From S015-6 sp964384945 (lineage in GTDB: Bacteria; Desulfobacterota; DSWW01), in NCBI GenBank assembly GCA_964384945.1, contig CAYLMK010000026.1, positions 8,735 through 72,734 on the forward strand: a stretch of 64,000 nt of DNA, in the 5' to 3' direction. The position numbers and the translations under genes were made by a program. The notes beneath the pieces are model-generated. The model had not been told where the DNA came from, did no database searches, and saw nothing but the letters and a program-made list of their open reading frames with translations. The stretch's first letter is position 1. The number at the start of each line of letters is the position of its first letter. Below, one piece after another: positions 24,042 through 33,237 of the stretch.

Positions 24042-26474
24042 ATGGCAAGCCGACTGACCGCCGAGGAGATTCGAAGGGCCTGCGACATCACCGGCACGGC
24101 GTGCCTTTCCAGCCGGGAGATGGAACCCCTGGAGGCCATCATCGGACAGGAGCGGGCCGTCCGGTCTCTGCGGTTCGGGATCGGCATGAGGGACCTGGGC
24201 TTCAACGTGTACGTTTCCGGCATCCCGGGCACCGGCAAGACGACGGCGGTGAAGCGGTTCCTCCAGGAAGAGGCCAGGGACAAGGCGGTGCCGAACGACC
24301 TTTGTTACGTGAACAACTTCCGCGACCCCACCCGCCCGAAGGCGCTCAGCCTCCCCGCGGGAAAGGCCAGGCAGTTCCAACGCGACATGAAGGCGCTGGT
24401 GGAGGACGGGCAGCGGGAGATCCGGCGGGCCTTTGAGAGCGACGAGTACGCAGCCAAGAGGGAAGAGGGCCTGAAGGCCATCGGCCAGGAACGGGAGGCC
24501 CTGTTCACGCGCATCAACGCAAGGGCACAGGAGGAGGGGTTCGTGATTCAGTCGACCCCGATCGGCCTCCTGACCATCCCGGTGAGGAACGGCCGCCCCC
24601 TGGGCGAGCAGGAACTCCAGGGCCTGGACCCCGAGGCCCTGAAAGAGATCTCGGCCCGGCGGGAACGGCTGCAGGACGAGATCAAGGCCACCCTGCGGCA
24701 GGCCAAGGCCCTGGAGAAGGCCGCAGAGAGGAAGCTCCGGGAACTCGACCGGCAAGTGGGCCTCTTCTCGATCGGGCCGCTGATCGAGGAACTGATGGAA
24801 ACCTACGGCGACCTGCCCGCCGTCGTCGCGCACCTCAAGGAGGTGCAGAGGGACATCCTGGAGAATCTCTCCGATTTCCGGGCCGACCCCGAGGCCCAGC
24901 AGGCGATGCTCCTCCCCCAGCGAGGCGGCAGGGAGGAGTCCTTCCGGAAGTACGAGGTCAACGTCCTGGTCGACAACGGGTCGCTCTCAGGAAAGCCGGT
25001 GGTGATCGAGATGAATCCGACTTACAACCGGCTCTTCGGGCGCATCGACAAGGAGCCCCAGTTCGGAACCCTGGTCACCGACTTCACCATGATCGCCGAG
25101 GGATCGCTTCATCAGGCCAACGGCGGCTACCTGGTAATCCCGGCCGAGGATCTCCTTGTCAATCTGTTCTCCTGGGAGAGCCTGAAACGGGCCCTGCGGA
25201 ACAGGGAGATCTCGGTGGAGGAACCCGGAGAGCGGCTGGGCTTCCTCACCACGAAGGGTCTGAGGCCCGAGCCGATCCCCCTGGACACCAAGGTCATCCT
25301 GATCGGCACGCCCCTCCTGTACTACTACCTTTATTCCAGGGACGAGGACTTCGCCGAACTCTTCAAGGTCAAGGCGGATTTCGATACGGTCATGGATCGC
25401 ACGGAGCAGAGCGTGAGGGACTACGGCTCTTTCGTCTCCAGGGTCTGCACGGAGGAGGGGCTCAAGCACCTCGATGCCTCGGCGCTTGCGAAGATCGTGG
25501 AGTACGGATCGCGCCTGGCCGAAGACCAGGACAAGCTCTCCACGCGGTTCGGCGAGATCTCCGACATCCTCCGGGAGGCGGGCCATTACGCCTCGGAGGA
25601 GGGCGCCGCCTGCGTCAGCCAGGGTCATGTGCGCAAGGCGATCGAAGAGAAGGTGTACCGGTCGAGCCTCCTGGAGGAACGGATCCGGGAGATGATCATC
25701 CGCGGGACGGTGCTGATCGACTTGGAGGGTGAAAAGGCGGGTCAGGTCAACGGGCTGGCCGTTTACGACCTGGGGGACATCCGCTTCGGCAGGCCCAACC
25801 GCATCAGCGCCAGCATCGGGCTGGGCCAGTCCGGGCTGGTCGACATCGAGCGGGAGGCCAGGCTGGGGGGCCCGATCCACACCAAGGGCGTGATGATACT
25901 CTCCGGCTTCCTCCTGCACCGGTTTGCCCAGGACAAGCCCCTGACGCTGTCCGCGCGGCTTGTCTTCGAGCAGAGCTATTCCGGCGTGGACGGAGATTCC
26001 GCCTCCTCGGCGGAGCTTTACGCGATCCTCTCGAGCCTCTCCGGGCTGCCCGTCAAGCAGGGCATCGCAGTCACCGGATCCATCAACCAGCGGGGAGAGA
26101 TCCAGGCCATCGGCGGCGCGAACGAGAAGATCGAGGGCTTCTTCGAGGTGTGCAAGGCACGGGGGCTGACCGGGGAGCAGGGCGTGATCATCCCGGAGAG
26201 CAACGTGCGCAACCTCATGCTCAAGGAGGAAGTGGTGGAGGCCGTTCGGAACGGCACTTTCCATGTCTGGTCCGTGCGAACCGTGGACGAAGGGATCAGG
26301 ATCCTGACCGGCGTCGAGGCGGGCGAAAGGGCCGCGGACGGCAGCTTCCCGGAGGGCACGGTCAACGGGCTGGCCGACAGGCGGCTGCGCGAGCTTGCCG
26401 AGAAGATCAAGACCTTCGGCGGCACGGAGGAGAAGAAGGACACGGACAAGTGCCCTGCCGACTGCAAGTGCTAA
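24042..26474 (+). CDS. Lon-type ATP-dependent protease (LonB/LonC-like branch)
   Basis: The 810-residue protein fuses an AAA+ module to a C-terminal S16 protease domain and lacks the long LonA N-domain. Walker A is GIPGTGKT at 60-67. A large helical insert follows (about 100-290). The proteolytic dyad is Ser653 in VDGDSASSAE and Lys696 in GGANEKIEG, 43 residues apart as in Escherichia coli Lon. Start ATG 24042 follows AGGAGGGAAC. Expected role: cytoplasmic degradation of damaged or regulatory proteins. The N-terminal part matches the 'Lon-related putative protease' group, whose substrates are poorly known. The C-terminus ends in a cysteine-containing tail (KCPADCKC). Confidence 0.92.
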   Translation: MASRLTAEEIRRACDITGTACLSSREMEPLEAIIGQERAVRSLRFGIGMRDLGFNVYVSGIPGTGKTTAVKRFLQEEARDKAVPNDLCYVNNFRDPTRPKALSLPAGKARQFQRDMKALVEDGQREIRRAFESDEYAAKREEGLKAIGQEREALFTRINARAQEEGFVIQSTPIGLLTIPVRNGRPLGEQELQGLDPEALKEISARRERLQDEIKATLRQAKALEKAAERKLRELDRQVGLFSIGPLIEELMETYGDLPAVVAHLKEVQRDILENLSDFRADPEAQQAMLLPQRGGREESFRKYEVNVLVDNGSLSGKPVVIEMNPTYNRLFGRIDKEPQFGTLVTDFTMIAEGSLHQANGGYLVIPAEDLLVNLFSWESLKRALRNREISVEEPGERLGFLTTKGLRPEPIPLDTKVILIGTPLLYYYLYSRDEDFAELFKVKADFDTVMDRTEQSVRDYGSFVSRVCTEEGLKHLDASALAKIVEYGSRLAEDQDKLSTRFGEISDILREAGHYASEEGAACVSQGHVRKAIEEKVYRSSLLEERIREMIIRGTVLIDLEGEKAGQVNGLAVYDLGDIRFGRPNRISASIGLGQSGLVDIEREARLGGPIHTKGVMILSGFLLHRFAQDKPLTLSARLVFEQSYSGVDGDSASSAELYAILSSLSGLPVKQGIAVTGSINQRGEIQAIGGANEKIEGFFEVCKARGLTGEQGVIIPESNVRNLMLKEEVVEAVRNGTFHVWSVRTVDEGIRILTGVEAGERAADGSFPEGTVNGLADRRLRELAEKIKTFGGTEEKKDTDKCPADCKC

Positions 26475-26722
26475 GCAACCTGGTTCGCAATTTTACAAAC
26501 GTATTTCGCGTGGCGAGGGCTATAGAACTGCGGACGTTGCCAGGACCGGGGGTCCGTGGCACCCCCCCCCGGTTGCCGGGGGATCGCCGCGCGCTCGGGC
26601 CTCGCGCCGCCCGGGAACCCTGTCTGCGCGGCTCGCTCGCGACATTCGAGATTTGCGAGCCGTCGGTCGCCACGCCTTCTTCACGAGAACAGGATAGGTT
26701 GCCGTATCCACGCGAACGGGTG

Positions 26723-28351
26723 CTAGGGGAGCTTGAGTTCCTGGCCGACCTCGATGTGCCCGCCACGCCCGATGCCGTTCAGCCTCCGCAGCGCTTCCAT
26801 GGAGACGCCGTAGCGCTTCCCGATCTCGAAAAGGGTGTCCCCTTTCTGAACGGTGTGGGTTCGGGCCGGCTTCTCTTCCGCCTTTTTTCCCACAGCTTCT
26901 TCCGGCTTCGCCTCCGGTAGGCGGCGGAGCCGGATCGTTACCTGCACCTGGCGCTTCTCCAGGTCCGGCAGCAGAATCGAGGGAGAGGCAAGCATGAGCG
27001 GCGCGTCCTGAATCGCGTCCCCCTGCCGCGACCGCAGTTTCTGAAGCTCGATGGGCCGTGTCTGCACGCCCGTGACGTCCCCCAGGACCGTGGCGGGCCC
27101 GCGAACCCTGACCACGTCCGGCCTCACGCTCACGGATTCCACCTCGAAGCCGTCGGGCGGGGACCCTGCCAGATCGACCTTGACCCGCACCGTCTTGTCG
27201 AGTATCCGCTCCAGCTCCAACGTGATCGAGGAAGGCATGATCCGCTCCACGTCGAGCCCCGGGGGCAGCACGATGTTCTCGGGCTTGAGCACGAGCTCGT
27301 GCTCTCCCGCGCCGATCCGGTCCAGGCTGAGGAAGGCCCGCACCTGCTGGGGATTGAGCGAACTGACCAGTCCGCGCCTGCCGCTCACCTGCACCTCCAC
27401 CTCTTCCGCGGAGGCCTTCTGGAGTTGCAGCTCCGCCGGAATGTCCCGGTAATAGACAGGGGCCTTGACCGTGATCAGGGAAAACTCCCGGCCCGCATAG
27501 AGGCCCCAGAACGCGGAAACCAGGCCGAAGGTCAGGAGCAGACCCCCGATCTCCGTCAGCCAGGCACGGCCACCCCTCCGGGCCCTTGCCTCCGTGACGT
27601 CCCTTGTGGTGAGCAAGAACCCCAGCCGCTTCTCCAGTTGATCCGGGTTGTGCATGCGCTCCACATCCCGCCGGTGAACGAGGGAGACCTCGCCCCGCTC
27701 CTCGGACACCACGACCACGACCGCATCGCAGATCTCGCTCAAACCGACGGCCGCCCGGTGTCTCGTTCCGAAGTGCAAGGGGAGCGTCTCATCCTGGCTC
27801 AAGGGCAGGTAGGTCCCGACCTGATCGATTCGATTCGCCCGTATGACTGCGGCGCCGTCGTGAACCGGGCTCTCCTTGGAGAAGATGCTCTCCAGAATCT
27901 CGGGCAGCAGATTCGCGTCCAGGGGAAGACCGCCTTGGATGTTGCCCCGCAGCTCGTCCTGGTTCTGCATCACGATGAGCGCGCCGACCCGGCGGTCGGC
28001 CAGGCGGAACGCGGCCTGCGCGACGAGGTGGTACCCCACCTCGCCCGTCTGGCGGGAGCGTCCGAGCAGGAACCGGATCGGGTTCGTCTGGACCATGATC
28101 GTCCGCAGCTCGTTGCGAAAGACCACGACGATCACCAGGACGGCGACCGCTCCGATCCCTCGGAAGAACCAGCTGGTCAGGACCAGGCCCGCGGCGTTCG
28201 CCGCCTCCTGAAAAAGCCAGAGGAAGACCAGACCCACCAGGACCTGGAAGGCGACCGTGCCGCGCATGAGCAGGAAGAGGCGGTGCAGAATGAAGCTGAT
28301 GACCAGGATGTCGAACAGGTTCCTCCATTCGAGTATGACGGGGATATTCAT
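26723..28351 (-). CDS. cdaA: membrane diadenylate cyclase (CdaA type) fused to YbbR and LysM segments
   Basis: The 542-residue fusion has three N-terminal membrane helices (within 10-85) and a DAC domain with VHDGAAVIRANRI (DGA at 165-167) and GTRHRAAVGLSE (RHR at 197-199), the motifs for making c-di-AMP from two ATP. A fourth membrane helix (about 267-287) leads to YbbR/CdaR-like beta repeats (about 293-475). A charged Ala/Glu/Lys/Pro linker precedes a LysM domain (about 499-542, HTVQKGDTLFEIGKRYGVS). In Firmicutes CdaA and its regulator CdaR are separate proteins. Here cyclase, regulator and a peptidoglycan-binding module are one chain, with the last two predicted outside the membrane. No glmM is adjacent. 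Confidence 0.9.
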   Translation of the reverse strand: MNIPVILEWRNLFDILVISFILHRLFLLMRGTVAFQVLVGLVFLWLFQEAANAAGLVLTSWFFRGIGAVAVLVIVVVFRNELRTIMVQTNPIRFLLGRSRQTGEVGYHLVAQAAFRLADRRVGALIVMQNQDELRGNIQGGLPLDANLLPEILESIFSKESPVHDGAAVIRANRIDQVGTYLPLSQDETLPLHFGTRHRAAVGLSEICDAVVVVVSEERGEVSLVHRRDVERMHNPDQLEKRLGFLLTTRDVTEARARRGGRAWLTEIGGLLLTFGLVSAFWGLYAGREFSLITVKAPVYYRDIPAELQLQKASAEEVEVQVSGRRGLVSSLNPQQVRAFLSLDRIGAGEHELVLKPENIVLPPGLDVERIMPSSITLELERILDKTVRVKVDLAGSPPDGFEVESVSVRPDVVRVRGPATVLGDVTGVQTRPIELQKLRSRQGDAIQDAPLMLASPSILLPDLEKRQVQVTIRLRRLPEAKPEEAVGKKAEEKPARTHTVQKGDTLFEIGKRYGVSMEALRRLNGIGRGGHIEVGQELKLP

Positions 28352-28499
28352 CGGTCGTTCGAGTCTTCCGGAAAAGGGGGCAATGAGCGCTTCCGGGAAC
28401 CATACTAAGCACCGAACGCCTTCTTGTCGAGAAGGCGCCCTTTATCCGTCCCCTTCCGATGCGTTATATTGGGTAAGATTCACCTCCGGGGAGGGGCAG

Positions 28500-29462
28500 A
28501 TGAGGAAATCCGGCTCAGGCGATCCAAGGGCGATCGTTTTCAACGTGCAGCGATTCTCGACCGAGGACGGCCCGGGCATCCGCACCACCGTCTTCCTGAA
28601 GGGATGCCCCCTGTCGTGCCTGTGGTGCCACAACCCGGAGGGCATCTCCCGCCGGCCCCAGCTTCTCTGGTACGAAGCCCGGTGCATCGGGGCCCGGGAC
28701 TGCCTGAAGGCCTGCCCGGAAGAGGCCCTGGAGTTGACGCCCCAGGGTCTCAGGATCGACCGGAACCGCTGCACGGCCTGCGGCCTCTGCGAGGAGGCGT
28801 GCCCGGCCGCGGCCCTCGAGGTGGTCGGCAAGGAGTGGAACCTGGAGGATCTCGTGGCGGAGGTGAAGAAGGACGAGGCCTTCTACCGCACGAGCGGAGG
28901 GGGCGTGACCCTGGGAGGCGGGGAGCCCATGGCCCAGCCCGGGTTCGTGGCCGACTTCCTGGAGCGCTGCAAGGGCGAAGACCTGCACACCGCCATGGAC
29001 ACGAGCGGCATCGCCGCGTGGAGCCTGTACGAGAAGGTCCTTCCCCACCTGGATCTGCTCCTGCTCGATCTGAAGCAGATGAACCCGGAGGCCCACGAGA
29101 AGATGACCGGGGTGAAGCTCGAGCCGATCCTGGAGAACGCGCGCAGGCTGGGCAAGGCGGGTGTGCCGATGTGGGTACGCACCCCGATCATCCCCGGATA
29201 CACGGATACGGCCGGGAATGTCCGGGCCGTGGCGCGCTTCGTGGCGCGGGAGATGCCCTGCGTGGAGCGCTACGACCTGCTCGCCTTCAACAATCTGTGC
29301 ATTTCCCAGTACGAACGGCTGGGCATGGACTTTCCCCTCCGGGACGCGGAACTCATGCGGCGGCAGGAAATGGAGGCCCTCAAGGCGGCGGCCGAGGAGG
29401 AGGGCGCGCCGAACGTGCACTGGTCCGGGGCGACCCGGCTGGAGGGCGGGACGGCAGGGTGA
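28500..29462 (+). CDS. glycyl-radical enzyme activating protein (radical SAM)
   Basis: The 320-residue activase of the pyruvate formate-lyase-activating family has the radical-SAM cluster motif CPLSCLWC (Cys36, 40, 43). A ferredoxin-like insert follows: the second set CTACGLCEEAC (Cys91, 94, 97, 101) is complete, whereas the first, CIGARDCLKAC, has Ala65 where the second cysteine is expected. TLGGGEPMAQP is the SAM-binding GGE motif. Start ATG 28500 is preceded by GGGGAGGGG. It would place a glycyl radical on a partner enzyme under anaerobic conditions, but no such enzyme gene is in the window. Confidence 0.88.
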   Translation: MRKSGSGDPRAIVFNVQRFSTEDGPGIRTTVFLKGCPLSCLWCHNPEGISRRPQLLWYEARCIGARDCLKACPEEALELTPQGLRIDRNRCTACGLCEEACPAAALEVVGKEWNLEDLVAEVKKDEAFYRTSGGGVTLGGGEPMAQPGFVADFLERCKGEDLHTAMDTSGIAAWSLYEKVLPHLDLLLLDLKQMNPEAHEKMTGVKLEPILENARRLGKAGVPMWVRTPIIPGYTDTAGNVRAVARFVAREMPCVERYDLLAFNNLCISQYERLGMDFPLRDAELMRRQEMEALKAAAEEEGAPNVHWSGATRLEGGTAG

Positions 29463-29863
29463 GTGCATCGCGAACGGTTGCGGATCCGCCGCGTGCGGCG
29501 CCCCCGGAAAAGCCGAGAAGGCATGCCGAGGCGTCCTGCCCTCGAAAGAGGCTGTGTCATTTTCTGTCATCCCGGCCAAGGCCGCCGGTGCGGCCGCGAG
29601 CCGGGATCCCTTGAGTACAGCGGCCGCGTAAACCAAGAGATCCCCGCGTGCGCGGGGAATACGGCCGCTTGAGAGCGGGTTCGCACGGCTGCCGTCATCC
29701 CTGCGTAAGCAGGGATCTCTTGTGTACAGTCGCGTTCCTTCTACCCCGTTCGAGGGAGAAGGTCAGGCCTGTACACGGGACAGGCGGGGAATGGAGGGGG
29801 CCAAGCTCCTTCAAGAGGCAGAGGGAATGCCTTGACTGTCATTTGCACGGAAAGGAGAATTTC
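29463..29863. repeat. gene-free spacer with two REP-like hairpins
   Basis: 29641-29658 (tccccgcg-tg-cgcgggga) and 29697-29716 (atccctgc-gtaa-gcagggat) are near-perfect hairpins, each followed by a tctctt or similar tail. Further copies of 'gggatcyc' words surround them. I see no gene. The ribosome site AAAGGAG at 29851-29857 belongs to the dipeptidase. Confidence 0.6.
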
Positions 29864-31426
29864 GTGTTCGTCGGGCGGATCTCGCTTGTTCTCTTCGTCC
29901 TCCTGTTTCTGCTTTCACCAGACCGCACGGAAGGGCAGACGCCTATGAACCATGGAAACAACGGCAAGATGCTCGAAGGGCTGGAGCCCCGACCCGTCTG
30001 GGAGCATTTCCTCGCGCTGAGCCGAATCCCGCGCTGCTCCGGGAACGAGGCAAGGGCGCGCCAGTACGTTCTCGAGGTGGCCGCCCGCAACGGGTGCGCC
30101 CACGTGACGGACCGGGCCGGAAACATTGTGGTCCGCAAGAAGGCGGCGCCCGGGATGGAGAACAGGCCCGTGGTCGTCCTGCAGTCGCACCTGGACATGG
30201 TCTGCGAGAAGAACAAGGAGACGGCGCACGATTTCTCGAGGGATCCGATCCGGTGGAGGCGGGACGGAGACTGGATCGGCGCGGAGGGCACCACGCTCGG
30301 CGCGGACAACGGCATCGGTGTGGCGGTACAACTGGCGGTGCTCGACGACAGGGGGATTGCGCACGGGCCGCTCGAGCTTCTGTTCACGGTGGATGAAGAG
30401 ACGGGCCTGACCGGCGCGAACGGCCTCGCGCCGGACCTGCTCGAAGGGAGGATCCTGCTCAACCTGGATTCCGAGGACGAGGAGACCCTCTACATCGGGT
30501 GCGCGGGCGGCCGGGACACGGTGCTCTCCCTTCCCCTCGAGACGGAGCCGGCGCCGGGCGGCGCGAAGGCCGCCTCCATCCGCTTGGGAGGGCTCCAGGG
30601 CGGGCACTCCGGCCTGGAGATCGACCGGGGAAGGGGGAACGCGATCAAGCTGCTGGCCAGGTTCCTGGCGGAAGCGCGCCCGGAGCCGGGACTGCGAATC
30701 GCCTGCCTGGACGGCGGAAGCAAGCGGAATGCAATTCCCCGGGAGTGCGATGCTCTGGTCTTTGTCTCCCCGGAGAGCGTACCGCAGCTCGAGGAGGCGG
30801 CCCGCGAGTTCGAACGGATCGCCCGGGAGGAGTACAAGGCTCAGGATCCAGGGCTCAGCCTGCGGGTCGAGACCCGGGGCGTCGCGGCGCCCGCAAGGGT
30901 CTTTCGTAAAGAATTCGAAAGCCGTCTCCTGGACCTGCTCCTGTGCATGCCGCACGGCGTTCTGCGCATGAGCGCCGACATTGCCGGCCTGGTACAGACC
31001 TCGACCAACCTGGCCGTGATCCAGACGCTGGAAAAGGAGATCGTAATCTCCACGAGCCAGCGAAGCTCCGTGGCATCGGAACTCAAGGCCGCGCTGGAAA
31101 CGGTGGCGGCGGCGGGAAGGCTGGCCGGGGCGCGCGTCCGGCACGACACCGGCTACCCGGGATGGAAGCCCAACCCAGGGTCGCCCCTGCTCGGCCGGGC
31201 CCGGGCGGTCTACCCGTCCGTGTTCGGAAAGGAGCCCAAGGTCACGGCGATCCATGCCGGCCTGGAGTGCGGCATCATCGGCGCCCGGTTCCCGGGGATG
31301 GACATGATCTCGTTCGGGCCCACGGTCCTGGGGGCCCACAGCCCGGATGAGCGCGTGCACATCCCGTCCGTGAAGCGTTTCTGGGATCTGCTCTCCCGGG
31401 TCCTGGAGAACGAAGAGGGGGGTTGA
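29864..31426 (+). CDS. pepD: aminoacyl-histidine dipeptidase (M20C, PepD-like), possibly exported
   Basis: This di-zinc peptidase of the PepD/carnosinase family has all metal-ligand motifs: SHLDMV, GADNGIG, DEETG, NLDSEDEE and GAHSPDERVHIPS at the C-terminus. AIHAGLECGIIG also fits the family. It cleaves dipeptides, classically with C-terminal histidine. From GTG 29864, which has AAAGGAG eight bases upstream, the 520-residue product begins with a signal-like helix (ISLVLFVLLFLLSP). From ATG 29945 it would be a standard 493-residue cytosolic enzyme. The ribosome site favours the longer, exported form. The gene stands alone in a REP-rich neighbourhood. Confidence 0.88.
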   Translation: MFVGRISLVLFVLLFLLSPDRTEGQTPMNHGNNGKMLEGLEPRPVWEHFLALSRIPRCSGNEARARQYVLEVAARNGCAHVTDRAGNIVVRKKAAPGMENRPVVVLQSHLDMVCEKNKETAHDFSRDPIRWRRDGDWIGAEGTTLGADNGIGVAVQLAVLDDRGIAHGPLELLFTVDEETGLTGANGLAPDLLEGRILLNLDSEDEETLYIGCAGGRDTVLSLPLETEPAPGGAKAASIRLGGLQGGHSGLEIDRGRGNAIKLLARFLAEARPEPGLRIACLDGGSKRNAIPRECDALVFVSPESVPQLEEAAREFERIAREEYKAQDPGLSLRVETRGVAAPARVFRKEFESRLLDLLLCMPHGVLRMSADIAGLVQTSTNLAVIQTLEKEIVISTSQRSSVASELKAALETVAAAGRLAGARVRHDTGYPGWKPNPGSPLLGRARAVYPSVFGKEPKVTAIHAGLECGIIGARFPGMDMISFGPTVLGAHSPDERVHIPSVKRFWDLLSRVLENEEGG

Positions 31427-31468
31427 CGGGTCAGAGCTTTCGACGCGATGTCGAGGGTCCGGCCGGCG

Positions 31469-33196
31469 TCACGGCTCGACCTCCTCCTGCCTTCGCTTTT
31501 CCTGCAGGAGTTCTCTGAGTTTCCTTCGCAGAACCTTGTTCACTGCATTCCTGGGAAGGGCGTCCACCACCTCGAGACGCTCCGGGTATTTGTACCTTGC
31601 AACGCCCTGTTCATCCAGGAACGTCACGATCTCCTCCAAGGTCAGGGTCGCGTCCGGTTGCAGAACCACGAAGACGCAGGTCCGCTCCCCCAGCCTTTCG
31701 TCCGGATAGCCGACGGCAGCCACCTCCCGGATCTTCGGATGCCCGGAAACGATATTCTCCACCTCCTCCGGGCTGATGTTGTATCCGCCCCGGATAATGA
31801 GGTCCTTGCATCTTCCATGAAACAGGTACTTGTCCCTCTTCTCACCCTCTATGGAAAACAGGTCTCCGGAAAGATAGTATCCCTTCTCATTGAAGGCCCT
31901 GGCCGTCAGATCATCCCTCCGCCAGTACCCGCCGAAGATGGTGGGCCCCTTGAAGCACAGCTCCCCCGCAACCCCTGCCTCCCGGATCTCCTCGCCTGTC
32001 TCCGTGTTCACCAGGCAACTGCGCAACCCGCCGATCACCTCGTCCGGGATGTTCAGGCTCACCCCCTCCCCGCCGAACCTCGGAAAGTAGGTCGCCCGGT
32101 CCTCCGGCTTCGGAAACAGGCGGGGGACGCTGAACAGCGCGATGCCCTCGTTGGAGGCGAAGAAGTTCACAATGCTGATCCCGAGCTTCTCCTGATAGTA
32201 CTTCACCATCCAGGGAGACAGCGGCACCGAGCCCGAGGCAATCGCCTTGATCGAGGTCTTGGCGAAGGCCAGGGCCCGATCCGATTTGGCAAGGGTGTCG
32301 AGAAGGGCAGGCGGCATGAGGGTGTAGTACAGATCCTCCTTCATAATCTGCCCCATGAAAACCTCGGCATCGAATGGGTGATGCAGAACGAATTTGCCGC
32401 CTGCCAGCACCCAGGGAACCATCAAACCCCCGATACCGGCCATGTTGATGACGGGGAAGGTGCCGTGGATGTTGTGCCCCCTCTTGATGAGCACGCCCTC
32501 CACGACGATCCTGGCGATGGAGATCCAATGGTTGTGCGTTCTTGGGACCCCTTTCGGGTCCGCTTCGGTCCCTGAAGTCCAGCAAATCGTGAAGATCTCG
32601 TTCGGACCGGACTGCTTTCCGCTCAGCTCGTCAAGGTCGCATCCCGATTCCACCTCATCGGAGAGCATCTGTTCGAGACCGGAGGCGTCTTCGTCAAGCT
32701 TGTCTCCGGCCAGGATCACATGCCGGAAGCCCGGATTCTTCTCCCGGAGGCCGTTGACCAGTTTCCAATGATCGTATCCGCCGAATTCCTTGACGGTGAT
32801 GATGCCCGCCGCATCCGTCATCCGTATGGCGTGCTTCAGTTCCCGGTCCCGGGCCGCCATCGGCAGGGGGCTCGAAATGCCGCCCATCCTTGCGATGGCG
32901 AAATAGCTCACCAGGGCCTCCACCACATTCGGCAACTGTACCAGGAGGACGTCATCCCTTTTGATCCCGAGCCTTTCCAGATGGATCGCCAGCCTGTCGA
33001 CGCACCGTACGAACTCGCCGTAGGTCAGCCTCTTCGCCTCCCCTCCGATCAGAGCCGGCCTGTTGTAAGGATCGGCAACGGCCGTTGCGTCCGGCGTGGC
33101 TGCGGCATTCCGAAAGAGAAGATCCACAAGGGTCTCGTTTCCCCACCATCCCTTGCCGGTGAATTCGTGAATCTGCTCCCGTGAAACCGGTACCAT
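31469..33196 (-). CDS. AMP-forming acyl-CoA synthetase (carboxylic acid:CoA ligase)
   Basis: The 575-residue adenylate-forming enzyme has the phosphate-binding loop WTSGTEADPKGVPRTH, the acceptor motif GYYLSGD, the hinge region GRCKDLIIRGGYNISPEEVE and the catalytic lysine in RNAVNKVLRRKL. It activates an acid with ATP to an acyl adenylate and then to the CoA thioester. General similarity is to cyclohexanecarboxylate, dihydroxybenzoate and medium-chain acid ligases; the exact acid is not evident. ATG 33196 follows GGAGGTGG. It is the last gene of the eight-gene leftward operon and ends 43 bases from the convergent dipeptidase. Confidence 0.88.
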   Translation of the reverse strand: MVPVSREQIHEFTGKGWWGNETLVDLLFRNAAATPDATAVADPYNRPALIGGEAKRLTYGEFVRCVDRLAIHLERLGIKRDDVLLVQLPNVVEALVSYFAIARMGGISSPLPMAARDRELKHAIRMTDAAGIITVKEFGGYDHWKLVNGLREKNPGFRHVILAGDKLDEDASGLEQMLSDEVESGCDLDELSGKQSGPNEIFTICWTSGTEADPKGVPRTHNHWISIARIVVEGVLIKRGHNIHGTFPVINMAGIGGLMVPWVLAGGKFVLHHPFDAEVFMGQIMKEDLYYTLMPPALLDTLAKSDRALAFAKTSIKAIASGSVPLSPWMVKYYQEKLGISIVNFFASNEGIALFSVPRLFPKPEDRATYFPRFGGEGVSLNIPDEVIGGLRSCLVNTETGEEIREAGVAGELCFKGPTIFGGYWRRDDLTARAFNEKGYYLSGDLFSIEGEKRDKYLFHGRCKDLIIRGGYNISPEEVENIVSGHPKIREVAAVGYPDERLGERTCVFVVLQPDATLTLEEIVTFLDEQGVARYKYPERLEVVDALPRNAVNKVLRRKLRELLQEKRRQEEVEP

Positions 33197-33237
33197 GTTC
33201 CACCTCCGAGAGCGATCCATCGAAATCCGGGAAGCCT

